Of a stretch of DNA of 64,000 nucleotides, positions 26,329 to 35,789 are shown one piece after another. The stretch's first letter is position 1, and each line of letters begins with the position of its first letter. The DNA is from Streptomyces antioxidans (GTDB taxonomy: Bacteria; Actinomycetota; Actinomycetes; Streptomycetales; Streptomycetaceae), in the NCBI RefSeq assembly GCF_000968685.2, contig NZ_LAKD02000001.1, positions 400,019-464,018 of the forward strand. The letters are read 5' to 3'. The notes under the pieces are model-generated. The model did not search any database, was not told the origin of the DNA, and was given only the letters and a program-made list of their open reading frames with translations. The position numbers and the translations under genes were made by a program.

Positions 26329-27906
26329 ATGGGATTGCCGCTCAGAGCCACCAGGGTGTCCTGCGTCCGCGGGCTCGTCGCGGGGGTCGTCGGCACACTC
26401 GTCCTGACGTCCCTCGGCTGTCAGCAGACCGACAGCGGCGGGCGCCCGCCGGGCACCCACACGCCCGCGAAGCCCTCGGCACCGTCCCGCACCATCCCCT
26501 CCGTCCGCGACTTCACCCCGGCCTCCGGCCCCGGCTGGCGGCCCGGCGACAACAGCCGCGTGGTGGCCGACCTCAAGGGGTCGCTCGCCGACGAGGCCCG
26601 TACGATCGCCGCGGAGCTGGGGCTGCGCACCACCTCGGGCCCCGCCCGCCGCGGTGACCTCTCCCTGGCCCTCGCCCCGAAGCAGAGCGGCGGCGGCGAG
26701 GCGTACACCCTGAAGGTCGCGGACGGCCGCGCCCGGATCACCGGCCCCGCCGACGCGGGCGTCTTCTACGGCACCCGCACCGTGAAGCAGGCCCTGCGCT
26801 CCGGCGGCCGGCTCCCCGAGGGCGTGATCCACGACCGGCCCGGCCGCGCCCAGCGCGGCCTCAACCTCGACATCGCGCGCAAGTTCTACCCGGCCGGGTG
26901 GATCGAGGCCCGGATGCGCCAGATGGCCGACCTCAAGCTCAACCAGCTGGCCCTGCACTTCTCGGACGACCAGGGCTTCCGCATCCAGAGCACCAGCCAC
27001 CCCGAGATCGTCTCGTCCCAGCACCTCACCAAGGACCAGGTCCGGCAGATCGTCGCGCTCGGGCAGCGGCTGCACATCACCGTCATCCCCGAGATCGACT
27101 CGCCGGGCCACCTCGGCGCCGTCATCCGCGCCCATCCGCAGCTCCAGCTGCGCAACGCGGGCGGCACCACCTTCCAGGGCTCGGTGGACATCTCCAACCC
27201 GGGCGCGGCCCGCATCGTCGACGACCTGATGCGGGAGTACGCCCCGCTCTTCCCGGGCCGCTGGTGGCACCTGGGCGCCGACGAGTACCTCGCGCTGACC
27301 GTCAAGGACCCCCAGGCGTCGTTCCCCAAGCTGGCCGCCGCCGCGAAGAAGAAGTACGGCCGCAACGCCCGGGTGCAGGACCTGGTCACCGGCTGGCTGA
27401 ACGACCGGGCCCGGCTCGCGCGGAAGCTCGGCAAGCAGCCCAAGGCGTGGAACGACGGTTTCTTCGCGGGCGGCGTCGTCAAGCCCGACAAGGACATCGA
27501 GGTCGAGTACTGGACGGGACGGCAGAAGGAGGCGGCACGGCAGCCCCAGGAGTATCTGAAGGAGGGCCGCGACCTGGTCAACCTCAACGACTCCTTCCTC
27601 TACTACGTGCTCGGCGAGCCCGGCGGCTTCACCTATCCGACCGGGGAACGCATCTACGAGGACTGGTCCCCCGCGGTACTGCGCGGCTCCACGCCCGTTT
27701 CCGACAAGGGCCTGACCGGACCCGACCGTATCCTCGGCGCCCGCCTCGCGGTCTGGGGCGACCAGCCCGGGGCCCAGACCCCCGCACAGGTGGCCCGGGG
27801 CATCCGGTTGCCGCTCGCGGCGCTGGCGCAGCGGGTGTGGGACCCCGGGAAGCCGCCGCTGAGCTGGTCCGACTTCACCCGGCTCGCGGACCGGCTGGGG
27901 GTCTGA
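26329..27906 (+). CDS. GH20 beta-N-acetylhexosaminidase, lipoprotein
   Basis: Family 20 glycoside hydrolase of 525 residues, removing terminal GlcNAc/GalNAc from chitin-derived or other oligosaccharides. The signal peptide ends in a lipobox at C31 (LTSLGC), so the enzyme should be anchored outside. An N-terminal GH20b-like domain (about 75-165) precedes the barrel, which begins RGLNLDIARKFYP. The catalytic Asp-Glu pair is D318-E319 in WHLGADEYL, and VIPEIDSPGHLGAV and a WNDGFF loop fit the family. GGAGGAGG precedes the ATG. I found no DasR-type operator upstream. Confidence 0.92.
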   Translation: MGLPLRATRVSCVRGLVAGVVGTLVLTSLGCQQTDSGGRPPGTHTPAKPSAPSRTIPSVRDFTPASGPGWRPGDNSRVVADLKGSLADEARTIAAELGLRTTSGPARRGDLSLALAPKQSGGGEAYTLKVADGRARITGPADAGVFYGTRTVKQALRSGGRLPEGVIHDRPGRAQRGLNLDIARKFYPAGWIEARMRQMADLKLNQLALHFSDDQGFRIQSTSHPEIVSSQHLTKDQVRQIVALGQRLHITVIPEIDSPGHLGAVIRAHPQLQLRNAGGTTFQGSVDISNPGAARIVDDLMREYAPLFPGRWWHLGADEYLALTVKDPQASFPKLAAAAKKKYGRNARVQDLVTGWLNDRARLARKLGKQPKAWNDGFFAGGVVKPDKDIEVEYWTGRQKEAARQPQEYLKEGRDLVNLNDSFLYYVLGEPGGFTYPTGERIYEDWSPAVLRGSTPVSDKGLTGPDRILGARLAVWGDQPGAQTPAQVARGIRLPLAALAQRVWDPGKPPLSWSDFTRLADRLGV

Positions 27907-28236
27907 GGGCAGCAGTCAGCTCGGCCGGGGGCCGCGTTCGGGGAGGGAGAGATGAAGGACGGTCGGGGCCGCCACCCCCCACAGGAGAGGCCCCGACCGT
28001 CGATCAGGAGAGCCTGGATCAGGCTCGTACCCCTTACAGCGTCGCATGACTCGATCGCGTCACACCTCCCCTTGCGCGAAAACCGGGGACTCCACCCCGC
28101 TGTACGGGGCCCGTTCCGCTCTGGACGGGACCGGTCGGATGCCCGTAACGTGCAGGTCCGCGCTCTGGGCGCGGTCAGAGGCTCATTTTCTCGCGTGGCC
28201 TGAAGTGGCCACGTTCCCAGGGGGACTCAAAAGACC
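27907..28236. other. intergenic region between hexosaminidase and DUF4328 genes
   Basis: The first ~100 bp hold a strong terminator (27958-28001). The remainder, with AT-richer patches around 28040-28090 and 28180-28200, probably carries the promoter of the next gene. No gene is supported on either strand. Confidence 0.45.
27958..28001 (+). terminator. terminator of the hexosaminidase gene
   Basis: GACGGTCGGGGCC (27958-27970) pairs perfectly with GGCCCCGACCGTC (27989-28001), an 13-bp stem with an 18-base loop, about 50 bases past the stop. Confidence 0.8.
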
Positions 28237-29271
28237 ATGTATCCGTGTGGCCACTGCCGCGCTGTCGCCGTCGGCCCCGACGGGCGCTGTGCCGCATGCG
28301 GGACCTACCAGCAGCAGCTCCAGCAGCCGCCCGGCCCCCCGCAGCAGCCGTCCGTCCCACCGCAGGCGCAGCCGATGCCCGGCGGGTACCCGGCCGCTCC
28401 GCCGATGGGCATGCCGGCCGGCGGGGTCGATCTGCGGCGCGGGCTCTCCACCACGCTCGTCGCGCTGTTCGGGCTGGCGCTGCCCGCGCTGATCTTCCTC
28501 CTGGTGGCGCGATCCGGGCAGTTCAGCGTGATCGGGGACATGCTGGACGCGGTCGAGGGCAAGCCGGTCTCCGTCACCCAGAAGGACCTCGACGACGCCG
28601 ACGACATGTTCACCGCGGCCCAGGTCCTCTACTCGCTGCTCACCGTCGCGATCGCCGTGGTCTGGGCGATCTGGTTCCGGCGGCTGCGGCTGAACGCCGA
28701 GGCCTTCGCGCCCGGCCAGCACCGCTTCGGCAGCGGCTGGGCGGCCGGTTCGTGGTTCACCCCCGTGGTCAACCTCTGGTTCCCCAAGCAGATCGCCAAT
28801 GACATCTGGCGCGCCAGCTCCCCGCAGGGGCCGCACGCCGCCAACCGCGGTCTGCTCAACGGCTGGTGGATCACCTGGATCGTGGCGCTGGTCACCAACG
28901 CCGTCGGCGGGATCCGGTACAACCTGCTGCGGGGCAAGGTGGAGGGTGACGACTACAGCCCCTCCGCTTCGGAGGCGAAGAGCGACATCGAGAGCCTGCA
29001 CTCCATCCTGGCCTTCGACATGTTCGCCATCGTGATCTTCATCGCCGCGGCGGTCCTGGCGCTGCTGCTGGTCCGGCAGATCACCGCGCTGCAGGAGCAG
29101 CGGGCTTCGCTGCCCCCGCAGATGGCCGGTCCGGCGCCGTACGGGATGCCGTCGCCGAACCCGTACGGCTCCCCGGCCCCCGGCCCCGCGCCGTATGGTG
29201 CCCCTCAGATGCCGCCGACCCCGCCGCCCGGCCAGCCCGGTCAGCAGTACCCGCCCTACGGGCAGGGCTAG
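28237..29271 (+). CDS. DUF4328 membrane protein with N-terminal zinc ribbon
   Basis: Protein of 344 residues. It opens with a small zinc-ribbon (C4, C7, C18, C21: YPCGHCRAV and CAACGTY), then a Gln/Pro-rich linker to about residue 65. A membrane domain of the DUF4328 type follows, with spans near 70-90, 125-150, 208-228 and 262-285. AGSWFTPVVNLWFPKQIAND is the family hallmark. The last ~55 residues are Pro/Gly/Tyr repeats. Function is unknown. It precedes an ECF sigma gene by 61 bp on the same strand, so co-transcription is possible. Confidence 0.85.
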   Translation: MYPCGHCRAVAVGPDGRCAACGTYQQQLQQPPGPPQQPSVPPQAQPMPGGYPAAPPMGMPAGGVDLRRGLSTTLVALFGLALPALIFLLVARSGQFSVIGDMLDAVEGKPVSVTQKDLDDADDMFTAAQVLYSLLTVAIAVVWAIWFRRLRLNAEAFAPGQHRFGSGWAAGSWFTPVVNLWFPKQIANDIWRASSPQGPHAANRGLLNGWWITWIVALVTNAVGGIRYNLLRGKVEGDDYSPSASEAKSDIESLHSILAFDMFAIVIFIAAAVLALLLVRQITALQEQRASLPPQMAGPAPYGMPSPNPYGSPAPGPAPYGAPQMPPTPPPGQPGQQYPPYGQG

Positions 29272-29332
29272 TCCGCGGGCTACGCCGGAATCGACTGGAC
29301 CACGGATTCTCCGAGTGGGGCAGGAAGAGAGC

Positions 29333-30013
29333 GTGCAGGGGGACGAAGCGGAGCTGACCGCCGCGGTGCTCGCGGCGCAGGAAGGGGACGAGACCGCCTT
29401 CCGGACCGTCTACCGGTCCGTGCACCCTCGCCTCCTCGGCTACGTACGCACGCTGGTCGGTGATGGCGACGCGGAGGACATCACCTCGGAGGCCTGGCTA
29501 CAGATCGCCCGTGACCTGCAGCGATTCTCCGGGGACGCGGACCGTTTCCGGGGCTGGGCGGCCCGGATAGCCCGCAACCGCGCACTGGACCACATACGGA
29601 TGCGCGGCCGCCGCCCGGCCATCGGGGGCGATGAGTCGGAGCTGGAGTTCCGCCCCTCCGACGCGGACACCGCCGGTGAGGCGATGGAGGCCATCGGCAC
29701 CGGCAAGGCGCTCGGACTGATCTCCCAGCTGCCGCAGGACCAGGCCGAGGCGGTGGTGCTCCGGGTGGTCCTCGGGCTTGACGCCAAGAGCGCGGCCACG
29801 GTGCTGGGCAAGCGGCCCGGGGCGGTGCGCACCGCAGCGCACCGGGGCCTGCGGCGGCTCGCCGATCTGATCGGCGCCGCGGGCGGGGGCGATGCGGTGC
29901 TCGACGGGGTCCCGGGGCAACGCGAGTCACACGGCGGCGGTGCAACCAAGCCGGGTGTGGCGAAGTCTGCTGGTGTGACGGATTCGTGCGCGCCAACGCA
30001 GAAGGACATGTGA
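29333..30013 (+). CDS. ECF-type RNA polymerase sigma factor
   Basis: Sigma-70 family ECF factor, 226 residues. Region 2 spans FRTVYRSVHPRLLGYVRTLV, GDAEDITSEAWLQIARDL and FRGWAARIARNRALDHIRMR. Region 4 spans LPQDQAEAVVLRVVLGLDAK and LGKRPGAVRTAAHRGLRRL. Start GTG 29333 has CAGGAAGAGA just before it; a longer frame from 29195 overlaps the DUF4328 gene. A ~45-residue tail follows region 4. Its stop overlaps the start of the membrane protein downstream (TGATG), the usual arrangement of a sigma factor and its anti-sigma partner. Confidence 0.9.
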   Translation: MQGDEAELTAAVLAAQEGDETAFRTVYRSVHPRLLGYVRTLVGDGDAEDITSEAWLQIARDLQRFSGDADRFRGWAARIARNRALDHIRMRGRRPAIGGDESELEFRPSDADTAGEAMEAIGTGKALGLISQLPQDQAEAVVLRVVLGLDAKSAATVLGKRPGAVRTAAHRGLRRLADLIGAAGGGDAVLDGVPGQRESHGGGATKPGVAKSAGVTDSCAPTQKDM

Positions 30014-31203
30014 TGGCCGAAGACCACCGCTACAGCTGGCTGGATGACAGGGCCGCGGAGCGGTTGCTTCGCGGCGAAACGGTCGAGGGGCAGCCTGCGG
30101 CTCCCGACGGCCAGAACGACCAGTCATATGCCAGTGCGGAACGGTTGGCGGCCGTGCTCAGCGCCGTCGCCGGCGCGGGCCGTACGGCGCCCCCCTCCGA
30201 CGCGTCCGCGCTTCCCGGTGAGGAGGCGGCCCTGGCCGCCTTCCGGGCGGCCCGTGTCGAGGTCGACGCCCACGCCGGGGCGGGGTCCGCGGCCGGGAAG
30301 GACATGGCCCGGCGGCCGCACCGGGTCCGGCGGTTCAGAGAGAGACAACCGCGGCTGCGGCGCCCGCTGCGCGCGGGCATGGTCGCGGTCGTGGCCGGAT
30401 GTGCGCTCAGCGGATTCGCGGTGGCGGCAGCCGCGGGGGTACTGCCGACACCGTTCGGGCAGACCGACCACACTCCGGGACCCTCGGTGAGCATGTCGGA
30501 CGGCGGCCCCGGCGGGGACTCCGCCCATCCGGAGATCTCCGAAGACGGCGGTACGACGGCGCCTGATCCCAGCGGGTCGGGCGACAACGATGCCAGCGAT
30601 GTGGGGTCGAACGGCGCCCAGGGCGGAACGGTTCCCGCCGACCCGGAGGACGGCGGCAAGGGCAAGAACGGCAAGGCGAACGGCCACTCAAAGGGGAAGA
30701 CCGGCGTCCCGAAGTGGGCCCTGGCCGTCTGCCCCCGCTATCTGGACTCGGAAACGGGTCTGGGCGCGGACCTCGACAAGAAGTCGCTCAAGAAGCTGAC
30801 CAAGGCGGCGGGCGGCGCGTCCGCTATCCACGGCTACTGCACACAGGCCCTCGCCGACGACGGTGAGGGCGGCCTCCCGCGCGACGAGGAGAGCACCGGC
30901 AGCGGCGGTGACAGCGGCAGCCCGGACAGCGGCTACGACGGGGGTGGCGACGGCGGCTCGGACGGCTCCGGTTCCGGGCCCGGCTCGGGATCCGGTGACA
31001 GTGGTGGCTCGGGCGACAGCGCCGGTCCTGGCGGTGGCGACTCCGGTGGCGATCCGGGAAAAGGTGGCGGGGACGGCGCCACGTCCCCGCCGCCCCCTTC
31101 CCAGGACACCACCGGCACGCCGAGCGGCACGCCGACCGACACCACCCCGCCCATAACCGCCACTGACACCGCGACGACCACCGCGGAGACGGGTGCTGAC
31201 TGA
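30013..31203 (+). CDS. membrane protein coupled to ECF sigma factor, candidate anti-sigma
   Basis: Protein of 396 residues with one predicted membrane span (about 121-142) preceded by a strongly basic stretch, which puts residues 1-120 inside and the rest outside. The inner part (LDDRAAERLLRG, SAERLAAVLSAVAG, GEEAALAAFRAAR) has the helical character of anti-sigma domains but no zinc motif. The outer part has a cysteine pair (ALAVCPRYL and HGYCTQAL) and a very long Gly/Ser/Asp/Thr-rich tail. AAGGA before the ATG and one-base overlap with the sigma gene support coupling. The anti-sigma role is inferred from position. Confidence 0.7.
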   Translation: MAEDHRYSWLDDRAAERLLRGETVEGQPAAPDGQNDQSYASAERLAAVLSAVAGAGRTAPPSDASALPGEEAALAAFRAARVEVDAHAGAGSAAGKDMARRPHRVRRFRERQPRLRRPLRAGMVAVVAGCALSGFAVAAAAGVLPTPFGQTDHTPGPSVSMSDGGPGGDSAHPEISEDGGTTAPDPSGSGDNDASDVGSNGAQGGTVPADPEDGGKGKNGKANGHSKGKTGVPKWALAVCPRYLDSETGLGADLDKKSLKKLTKAAGGASAIHGYCTQALADDGEGGLPRDEESTGSGGDSGSPDSGYDGGGDGGSDGSGSGPGSGSGDSGGSGDSAGPGGGDSGGDPGKGGGDGATSPPPPSQDTTGTPSGTPTDTTPPITATDTATTTAETGAD

Positions 31204-31225
31204 GTCTCCGGCACCCAGGTGTGAC

Positions 31226-31255
31226 GTTTTTTTCAGCGGTGACGCTGAAAGAAAC
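31226..31255 (+). terminator. terminator of the sigma/anti-sigma pair
   Basis: A 13-bp stem with one G-U pair and a GTGA loop: core arms TTTCAGCG (31231-31238) and CGCTGAAA (31243-31250) are extended by a T-run on the left and GAAAC on the right. It starts 23 bases after the stop. Confidence 0.75.
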
Positions 31256-31320
31256 GGGCCGACTGGTCATCGGCCGCGCGGGAGCCGAGGTTCCCCCCGT
31301 ACCGACGGCTCCGCGCATTC

Positions 31321-31359
31321 GGCGCGGGCAGAGCACGTTCCCCCGGCTCTGCCCGCGCC
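31321..31359 (-). terminator. terminator downstream of the L,D-transpeptidase gene
   Basis: GGCGCGGGCAGAGC (31321-31334) pairs perfectly over 14 bp with 31346-31359, loop of 11. It lies between convergent genes and could serve both strands. Confidence 0.75.
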
Positions 31360-31470
31360 GCCCCTTCTTTGCGCCTCAACCGGCGCCGCTCTCGCGGACC
31401 GGGTCCTCGCCGCCGGGGTTCCTCAATTGATGGTTGCGGCCCTGCCTGTAGACCACTGGTGGTCGTGAAC

Positions 31471-32364
31471 CTACTTGTAGACCACGACCTTGTCGCCCGC
31501 CTTCACCTTCTCGAAGAGGGCGGCGATCTTCTTCTTGTCCCGGACGTTCACACAGCCGTGTGAGGCGCCGCTGTAGCCGCGGGCGGCGAAGTCCGAGGAG
31601 TAGTGCACGGCTTGGCCGCCGCTGAAGAACATCGCGTAGGGCATCGGTGTGTGATAGATCGTCGAGACATGGTCCCGGCTCTTGAAGTTGACCTGGAACA
31701 ACCCCTCCCGGGTCGGGGTGTACTCCGAGCCGAAGCGCACATCCATCGCCGACACCACCCGGCCGTTGACCATCCAGGCCAGGGTGCGGCTGGTCTTGCT
31801 GATGCACAGCACCCGGCCGGTCAGGCAGCGCGGATCGGGCTTGGCCAGCGGAAGGGTGGTCGGCGGGTAGAGCTCGTCGCGCGTGGGCGGCTTCGTGGCC
31901 GAGCGCAGTGAGGTCCAGGTGCGCTGGTTCACCGAGCCGGTGGCCGCGAGGCCGTGGCCCCGCTGGTACGCGCTGACCGACGCCTGCGTGATGGTGCCGA
32001 AGTACCCCGTCGGGTTCCGGTGGAAGAGGCCGAGCGCGCGCAGCCGGGCCTGGAGCTCGCGCACCCGGTCCCCGCTGGTGCCGAAGGTGATCACCGGCGG
32101 GGCCACCCTCGGCGCGGTGTGCCGCGGCACGGCGGGGGCCGTGGTGCGTGGGGGTGCCGCCACCCGTTTGGGCTTGGCCTTGTGGGTGTACGTGCGCCGC
32201 GGCCGGGGCGGCGCCTCGTGCGCGGGTGTACTCGTACTGGCCCGGGTCTGGGGCCGTTCCTGCCCCCGGCCGTTCACGGTCGCCTCCCCCGGTCGGCACC
32301 CGGCGACCAGTGCCGCCGCCGTGGCCGTGGCCAGCGCGGTGCCGACCACCGCTGTCCGGTGCAT
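31471..32364 (-). CDS. L,D-transpeptidase lipoprotein with peptidoglycan-binding domain
   Basis: YkuD-family L,D-transpeptidase of 297 residues, forming or exchanging 3-3 crosslinks or attaching proteins in peptidoglycan. A lipoprotein signal ends at ALVAGC. A Pro/Thr/Arg-rich linker follows, then a PG_binding_1 repeat (VRELQARLRALGLFHRNPTG and ISAYQ-type VSAYQRGHGLAATG), and the C-terminal catalytic domain. The active-site motif is SHGCVNVR with H269 and C271. GGGGAGGGG precedes ATG 32364; an ATG at 32445 is spurious. Divergent from the mutase gene. Confidence 0.9.
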   Translation of the reverse strand: MHRTAVVGTALATATAAALVAGCRPGEATVNGRGQERPQTRASTSTPAHEAPPRPRRTYTHKAKPKRVAAPPRTTAPAVPRHTAPRVAPPVITFGTSGDRVRELQARLRALGLFHRNPTGYFGTITQASVSAYQRGHGLAATGSVNQRTWTSLRSATKPPTRDELYPPTTLPLAKPDPRCLTGRVLCISKTSRTLAWMVNGRVVSAMDVRFGSEYTPTREGLFQVNFKSRDHVSTIYHTPMPYAMFFSGGQAVHYSSDFAARGYSGASHGCVNVRDKKKIAALFEKVKAGDKVVVYK

Positions 32365-32495
32365 CCGAACCCCTCCCCTGATCTTTTTGCTCTGAATGCT
32401 TCCCGGGGCTGCCGCGGGGCGAACATCGACGCATGCTGTGAACAAGGCCCCGTACCGGGAGAACGCCCGGTATCAGCCACCAGGAGGCGTGACCC

Positions 32496-34085
<1,590 letters not shown>

Positions 34086-34157
34086 GCGAACGGCCGGGAG
34101 TCGGTCCGGGGCCGTTGCCTGAGGTCCGTTGTCGGGGGGAGGGGTGACACTGGAGCC

Positions 34158-34373
34158 ATGTCGTCGTCACCCCGCCGCACCTGCCCGGTCTGCACCCGAG
34201 AGATCGCGGTCGTCGGCGGGCGCTTCGCCCGCCATGACCCGCCGGGGCGGCGCTCCGCGTACGAGCTGATCTCCTGTCCCGGCTCGCGGCGGATCGCGCC
34301 GCTGCTCACGGGTCCGCCGAAGCTGTTCGGTGAGGAGGAGCCCCCGACCCCGGGTCAGCAGGCCCTGTTCTAG
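34158..34373 (+). CDS. small zinc-ribbon-like hypothetical protein
   Basis: Protein of 71 residues starting MSSSPRRTCPVCTREIAVV. A CPxC knuckle (C9, C12) and a later Cys in LISCPGS with nearby His suggest a small metal-binding site. It has the compact, conserved look of a genuine streptomycete hypothetical rather than a chance frame. It begins 72 bp after the mutase gene. No function is known. Confidence 0.65.
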   Translation: MSSSPRRTCPVCTREIAVVGGRFARHDPPGRRSAYELISCPGSRRIAPLLTGPPKLFGEEEPPTPGQQALF

Positions 34374-34409
34374 CCCACACCGAATCGTCCCGCCCGCACC
34401 GGACTGTCC

Positions 34410-34500
34410 CCCACCCCACCCCACCCCTTCCCGGACCCGGGGCTCCGCCCCGGCCCCCGACGTTCAGGGGCAGAGCCCCGGTGACGGGAGGGCGAAGCCC
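34410..34500 (+). repeat. dispersed GC-rich repeat, copy A
   Basis: Starts CCACCCCTTCCCGGACC-like and continues into the inverted segment GGGGCTCCGCCCC and CAGGGGCAGAGCCCC. Related copies lie at 34681-34740, 54111-54157, 54217-54270 and 57665-57715. Confidence 0.5.
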
Positions 34501-34680
34501 CGCGCCCCCGCCACTCAGATGGGCACCCCAACGCGGTGGCGCGCCCGGGCCTCGCCCTGGCCCCCGACCAGACGACCCGGACGCGCAGGCGTCTCCACCG
34601 ACGACGGTCAGTTCGTCACCCCCGGGTCCAGGGCCGAAGCCGACCCGCGCCAGCGCGCTTGAGGGGCCGGGGCCCCTGCC

Positions 34681-34740
34681 CCAGCACCCGGGGTCCAGGG
34701 GCGGAGACCCTGGTTACGGGAAGGGGCGGGGTGGGGGAAG
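34681..34740 (-). repeat. dispersed GC-rich repeat, copy E (reverse orientation)
   Basis: On the minus strand it reads CCCCGCCCCTTCCCGTAACC, then a segment with CTCCGCCCCTGGACCCCGGG. It starts two bases past the stop of the B3/B4 gene. Confidence 0.5.
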
Positions 34741-34742
34741 AC

Positions 34743-35456
34743 CTACGGCGTGGCCAGCAGCCGGGAGGCGATCCTCGCGCCCGGGCTCGCTTCCGTCAGC
34801 GCCTCCATCAGCCGGTCCCCGGCCACCTTCAGCGCGGTGTCGTCCATCGGCCCCAGCGCGTCCAGGACGAACATCGCCCGGGTGGTGTCATGCGTGAGCC
34901 TCGTACGGACGCACTGGCGCCAGTTCCAGCGGCGGCAGGTGACGCCCGCCTCGTCCCGCCACACCACCTCGCCGGGGGCGGGGTGCTCCACCGCGGGCTC
35001 GCCCCCGGCCGTCGTCTCGAAGTGCTCGTCGCCCTCGGCGCGCACCAGCCGGGCCGCGCCCACGTAGTGGTCCAGGTCCTCGCCGCCCAGGGGGATCACA
35101 TGCCCGACCGAGACCGCGTTGTAGATGTCGGTCAGCCGGTCCACCCGGGGCAGCCCGGCGGGCACCCGCCGCAGCAGGGCCTCCGCGCTGGGCCGGGTGC
35201 GCTGCGGCTTCGCGCCGAAGGCGCGGAACGCCTCGCGCCAGGCGGCCAGATGCGGATGCTCCTCCACCGGCCCGTCCCCGAACCGCTGACGCGCCGCCGC
35301 CTCGGCGTCGGCCAGAAGCCGCTCGCTCAGCTCGTCGCTGGGCCCGGGGCGCAGCCCCTCGGCGGTGATGAGCAGTGCCCGGTAGTCGGGGCGCAGGGCG
35401 CATACGGCCGGGTCGATGGTGGCGGATTCCAGCCAGGCTGCGGCGTCGAACGTCAT
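34743..35456 (-). CDS. stand-alone B3/B4 (PheT-like) domain protein
   Basis: Protein of 237 residues with the B3/B4 domain of the phenylalanyl-tRNA synthetase beta chain, but without the rest of that enzyme. AFGAKPQRTRPSAEALLRR and LPRVDRLTDIYNAVSVGHVI are the characteristic segments, and DLDHYVGAARLVRAEGDE follows. Stand-alone relatives are proposed to bind or edit aminoacyl-tRNA or free amino acids; the substrate is unknown. A -10-like CATAGT lies 7 bases before ATG 35456, indicating a leaderless message. A long palindrome overlaps the promoter. Confidence 0.85.
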   Translation of the reverse strand: MTFDAAAWLESATIDPAVCALRPDYRALLITAEGLRPGPSDELSERLLADAEAAARQRFGDGPVEEHPHLAAWREAFRAFGAKPQRTRPSAEALLRRVPAGLPRVDRLTDIYNAVSVGHVIPLGGEDLDHYVGAARLVRAEGDEHFETTAGGEPAVEHPAPGEVVWRDEAGVTCRRWNWRQCVRTRLTHDTTRAMFVLDALGPMDDTALKVAGDRLMEALTEASPGARIASRLLATP

Positions 35457-35463
35457 GTGGTCC

Positions 35464-35510
35464 ACTATGGCATACGTCATGGTGCAGTGTGCTGCACCGT
35501 GACGTATGGC
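35464..35510 (-). promoter_or_regulatory. leaderless promoter with 19-bp inverted repeat (operator candidate)
   Basis: Minus-strand CATAGT (35464-35469) is 7 bases before the B3/B4 start. Directly upstream, arms 35469-35487 and 35492-35510 match over 17 of 19 positions around a TGTG centre, with inner arms GGTGCAG and CTGCACC. The element fills the -35/-10 spacer and ends two bases from the stop of the small membrane-protein gene, so a terminator role is the alternative. Confidence 0.6.
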
Positions 35511-35511
35511 C

Positions 35512-35658
35512 TCAGAACAGCCCCAGCTGCGTGGTGAGCAAGGCGAGGACGATGGCGAGCGACCAGCCGAGCAGGTGCTCCAACAGGTGGTCCTCGCCGT
35601 CGGAGGGGCCTCCGGTGCGTGCGTGGAGGCCGGTGCGGCGCGCCGCGATGTCGGTCAT
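35512..35658 (-). CDS. SCO1431 family small membrane protein
   Basis: A 48-residue protein, MTDIAARRTGLHARTGG at the N-terminus and a single C-terminal membrane span LGWSLAIVLALLTTQLGLF. GAGGAC lies eight bases before the ATG at 35658. The basic N-terminus, the EHLLGW turn and the TQLGL ending match my memory of the streptomycete SCO1431-type family. It is too short to be found by most ORF cut-offs. It is read in the same direction as the B3/B4 gene, 55 bp upstream of it. Confidence 0.7.
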   Translation of the reverse strand: MTDIAARRTGLHARTGGPSDGEDHLLEHLLGWSLAIVLALLTTQLGLF

Positions 35659-35789
35659 GCGGGTGTCCTCTGTGCTCAGCGATGATCGTGATGAACGTGA
35701 TGAAAAGGGTCATCACCGTTGCCCAGGGTGCGCCGAGTGGCGGCCCGGGGTAAAGGGGGAGTGGCCGAACTCACCCGAGGAGGTCCACG

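Larger units (their letters stand above)
34374..34742. other. gene-free stretch made of GC-rich repeat copies
   Basis: Between convergent genes. It contains two oppositely oriented copies of a dispersed GC-rich repeat (34410-34500 and 34681-34740) and a middle part without a credible gene. Internal self-complementary segments such as GGGGCTCCGCCCC make it a likely bidirectional terminator. Confidence 0.55.
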
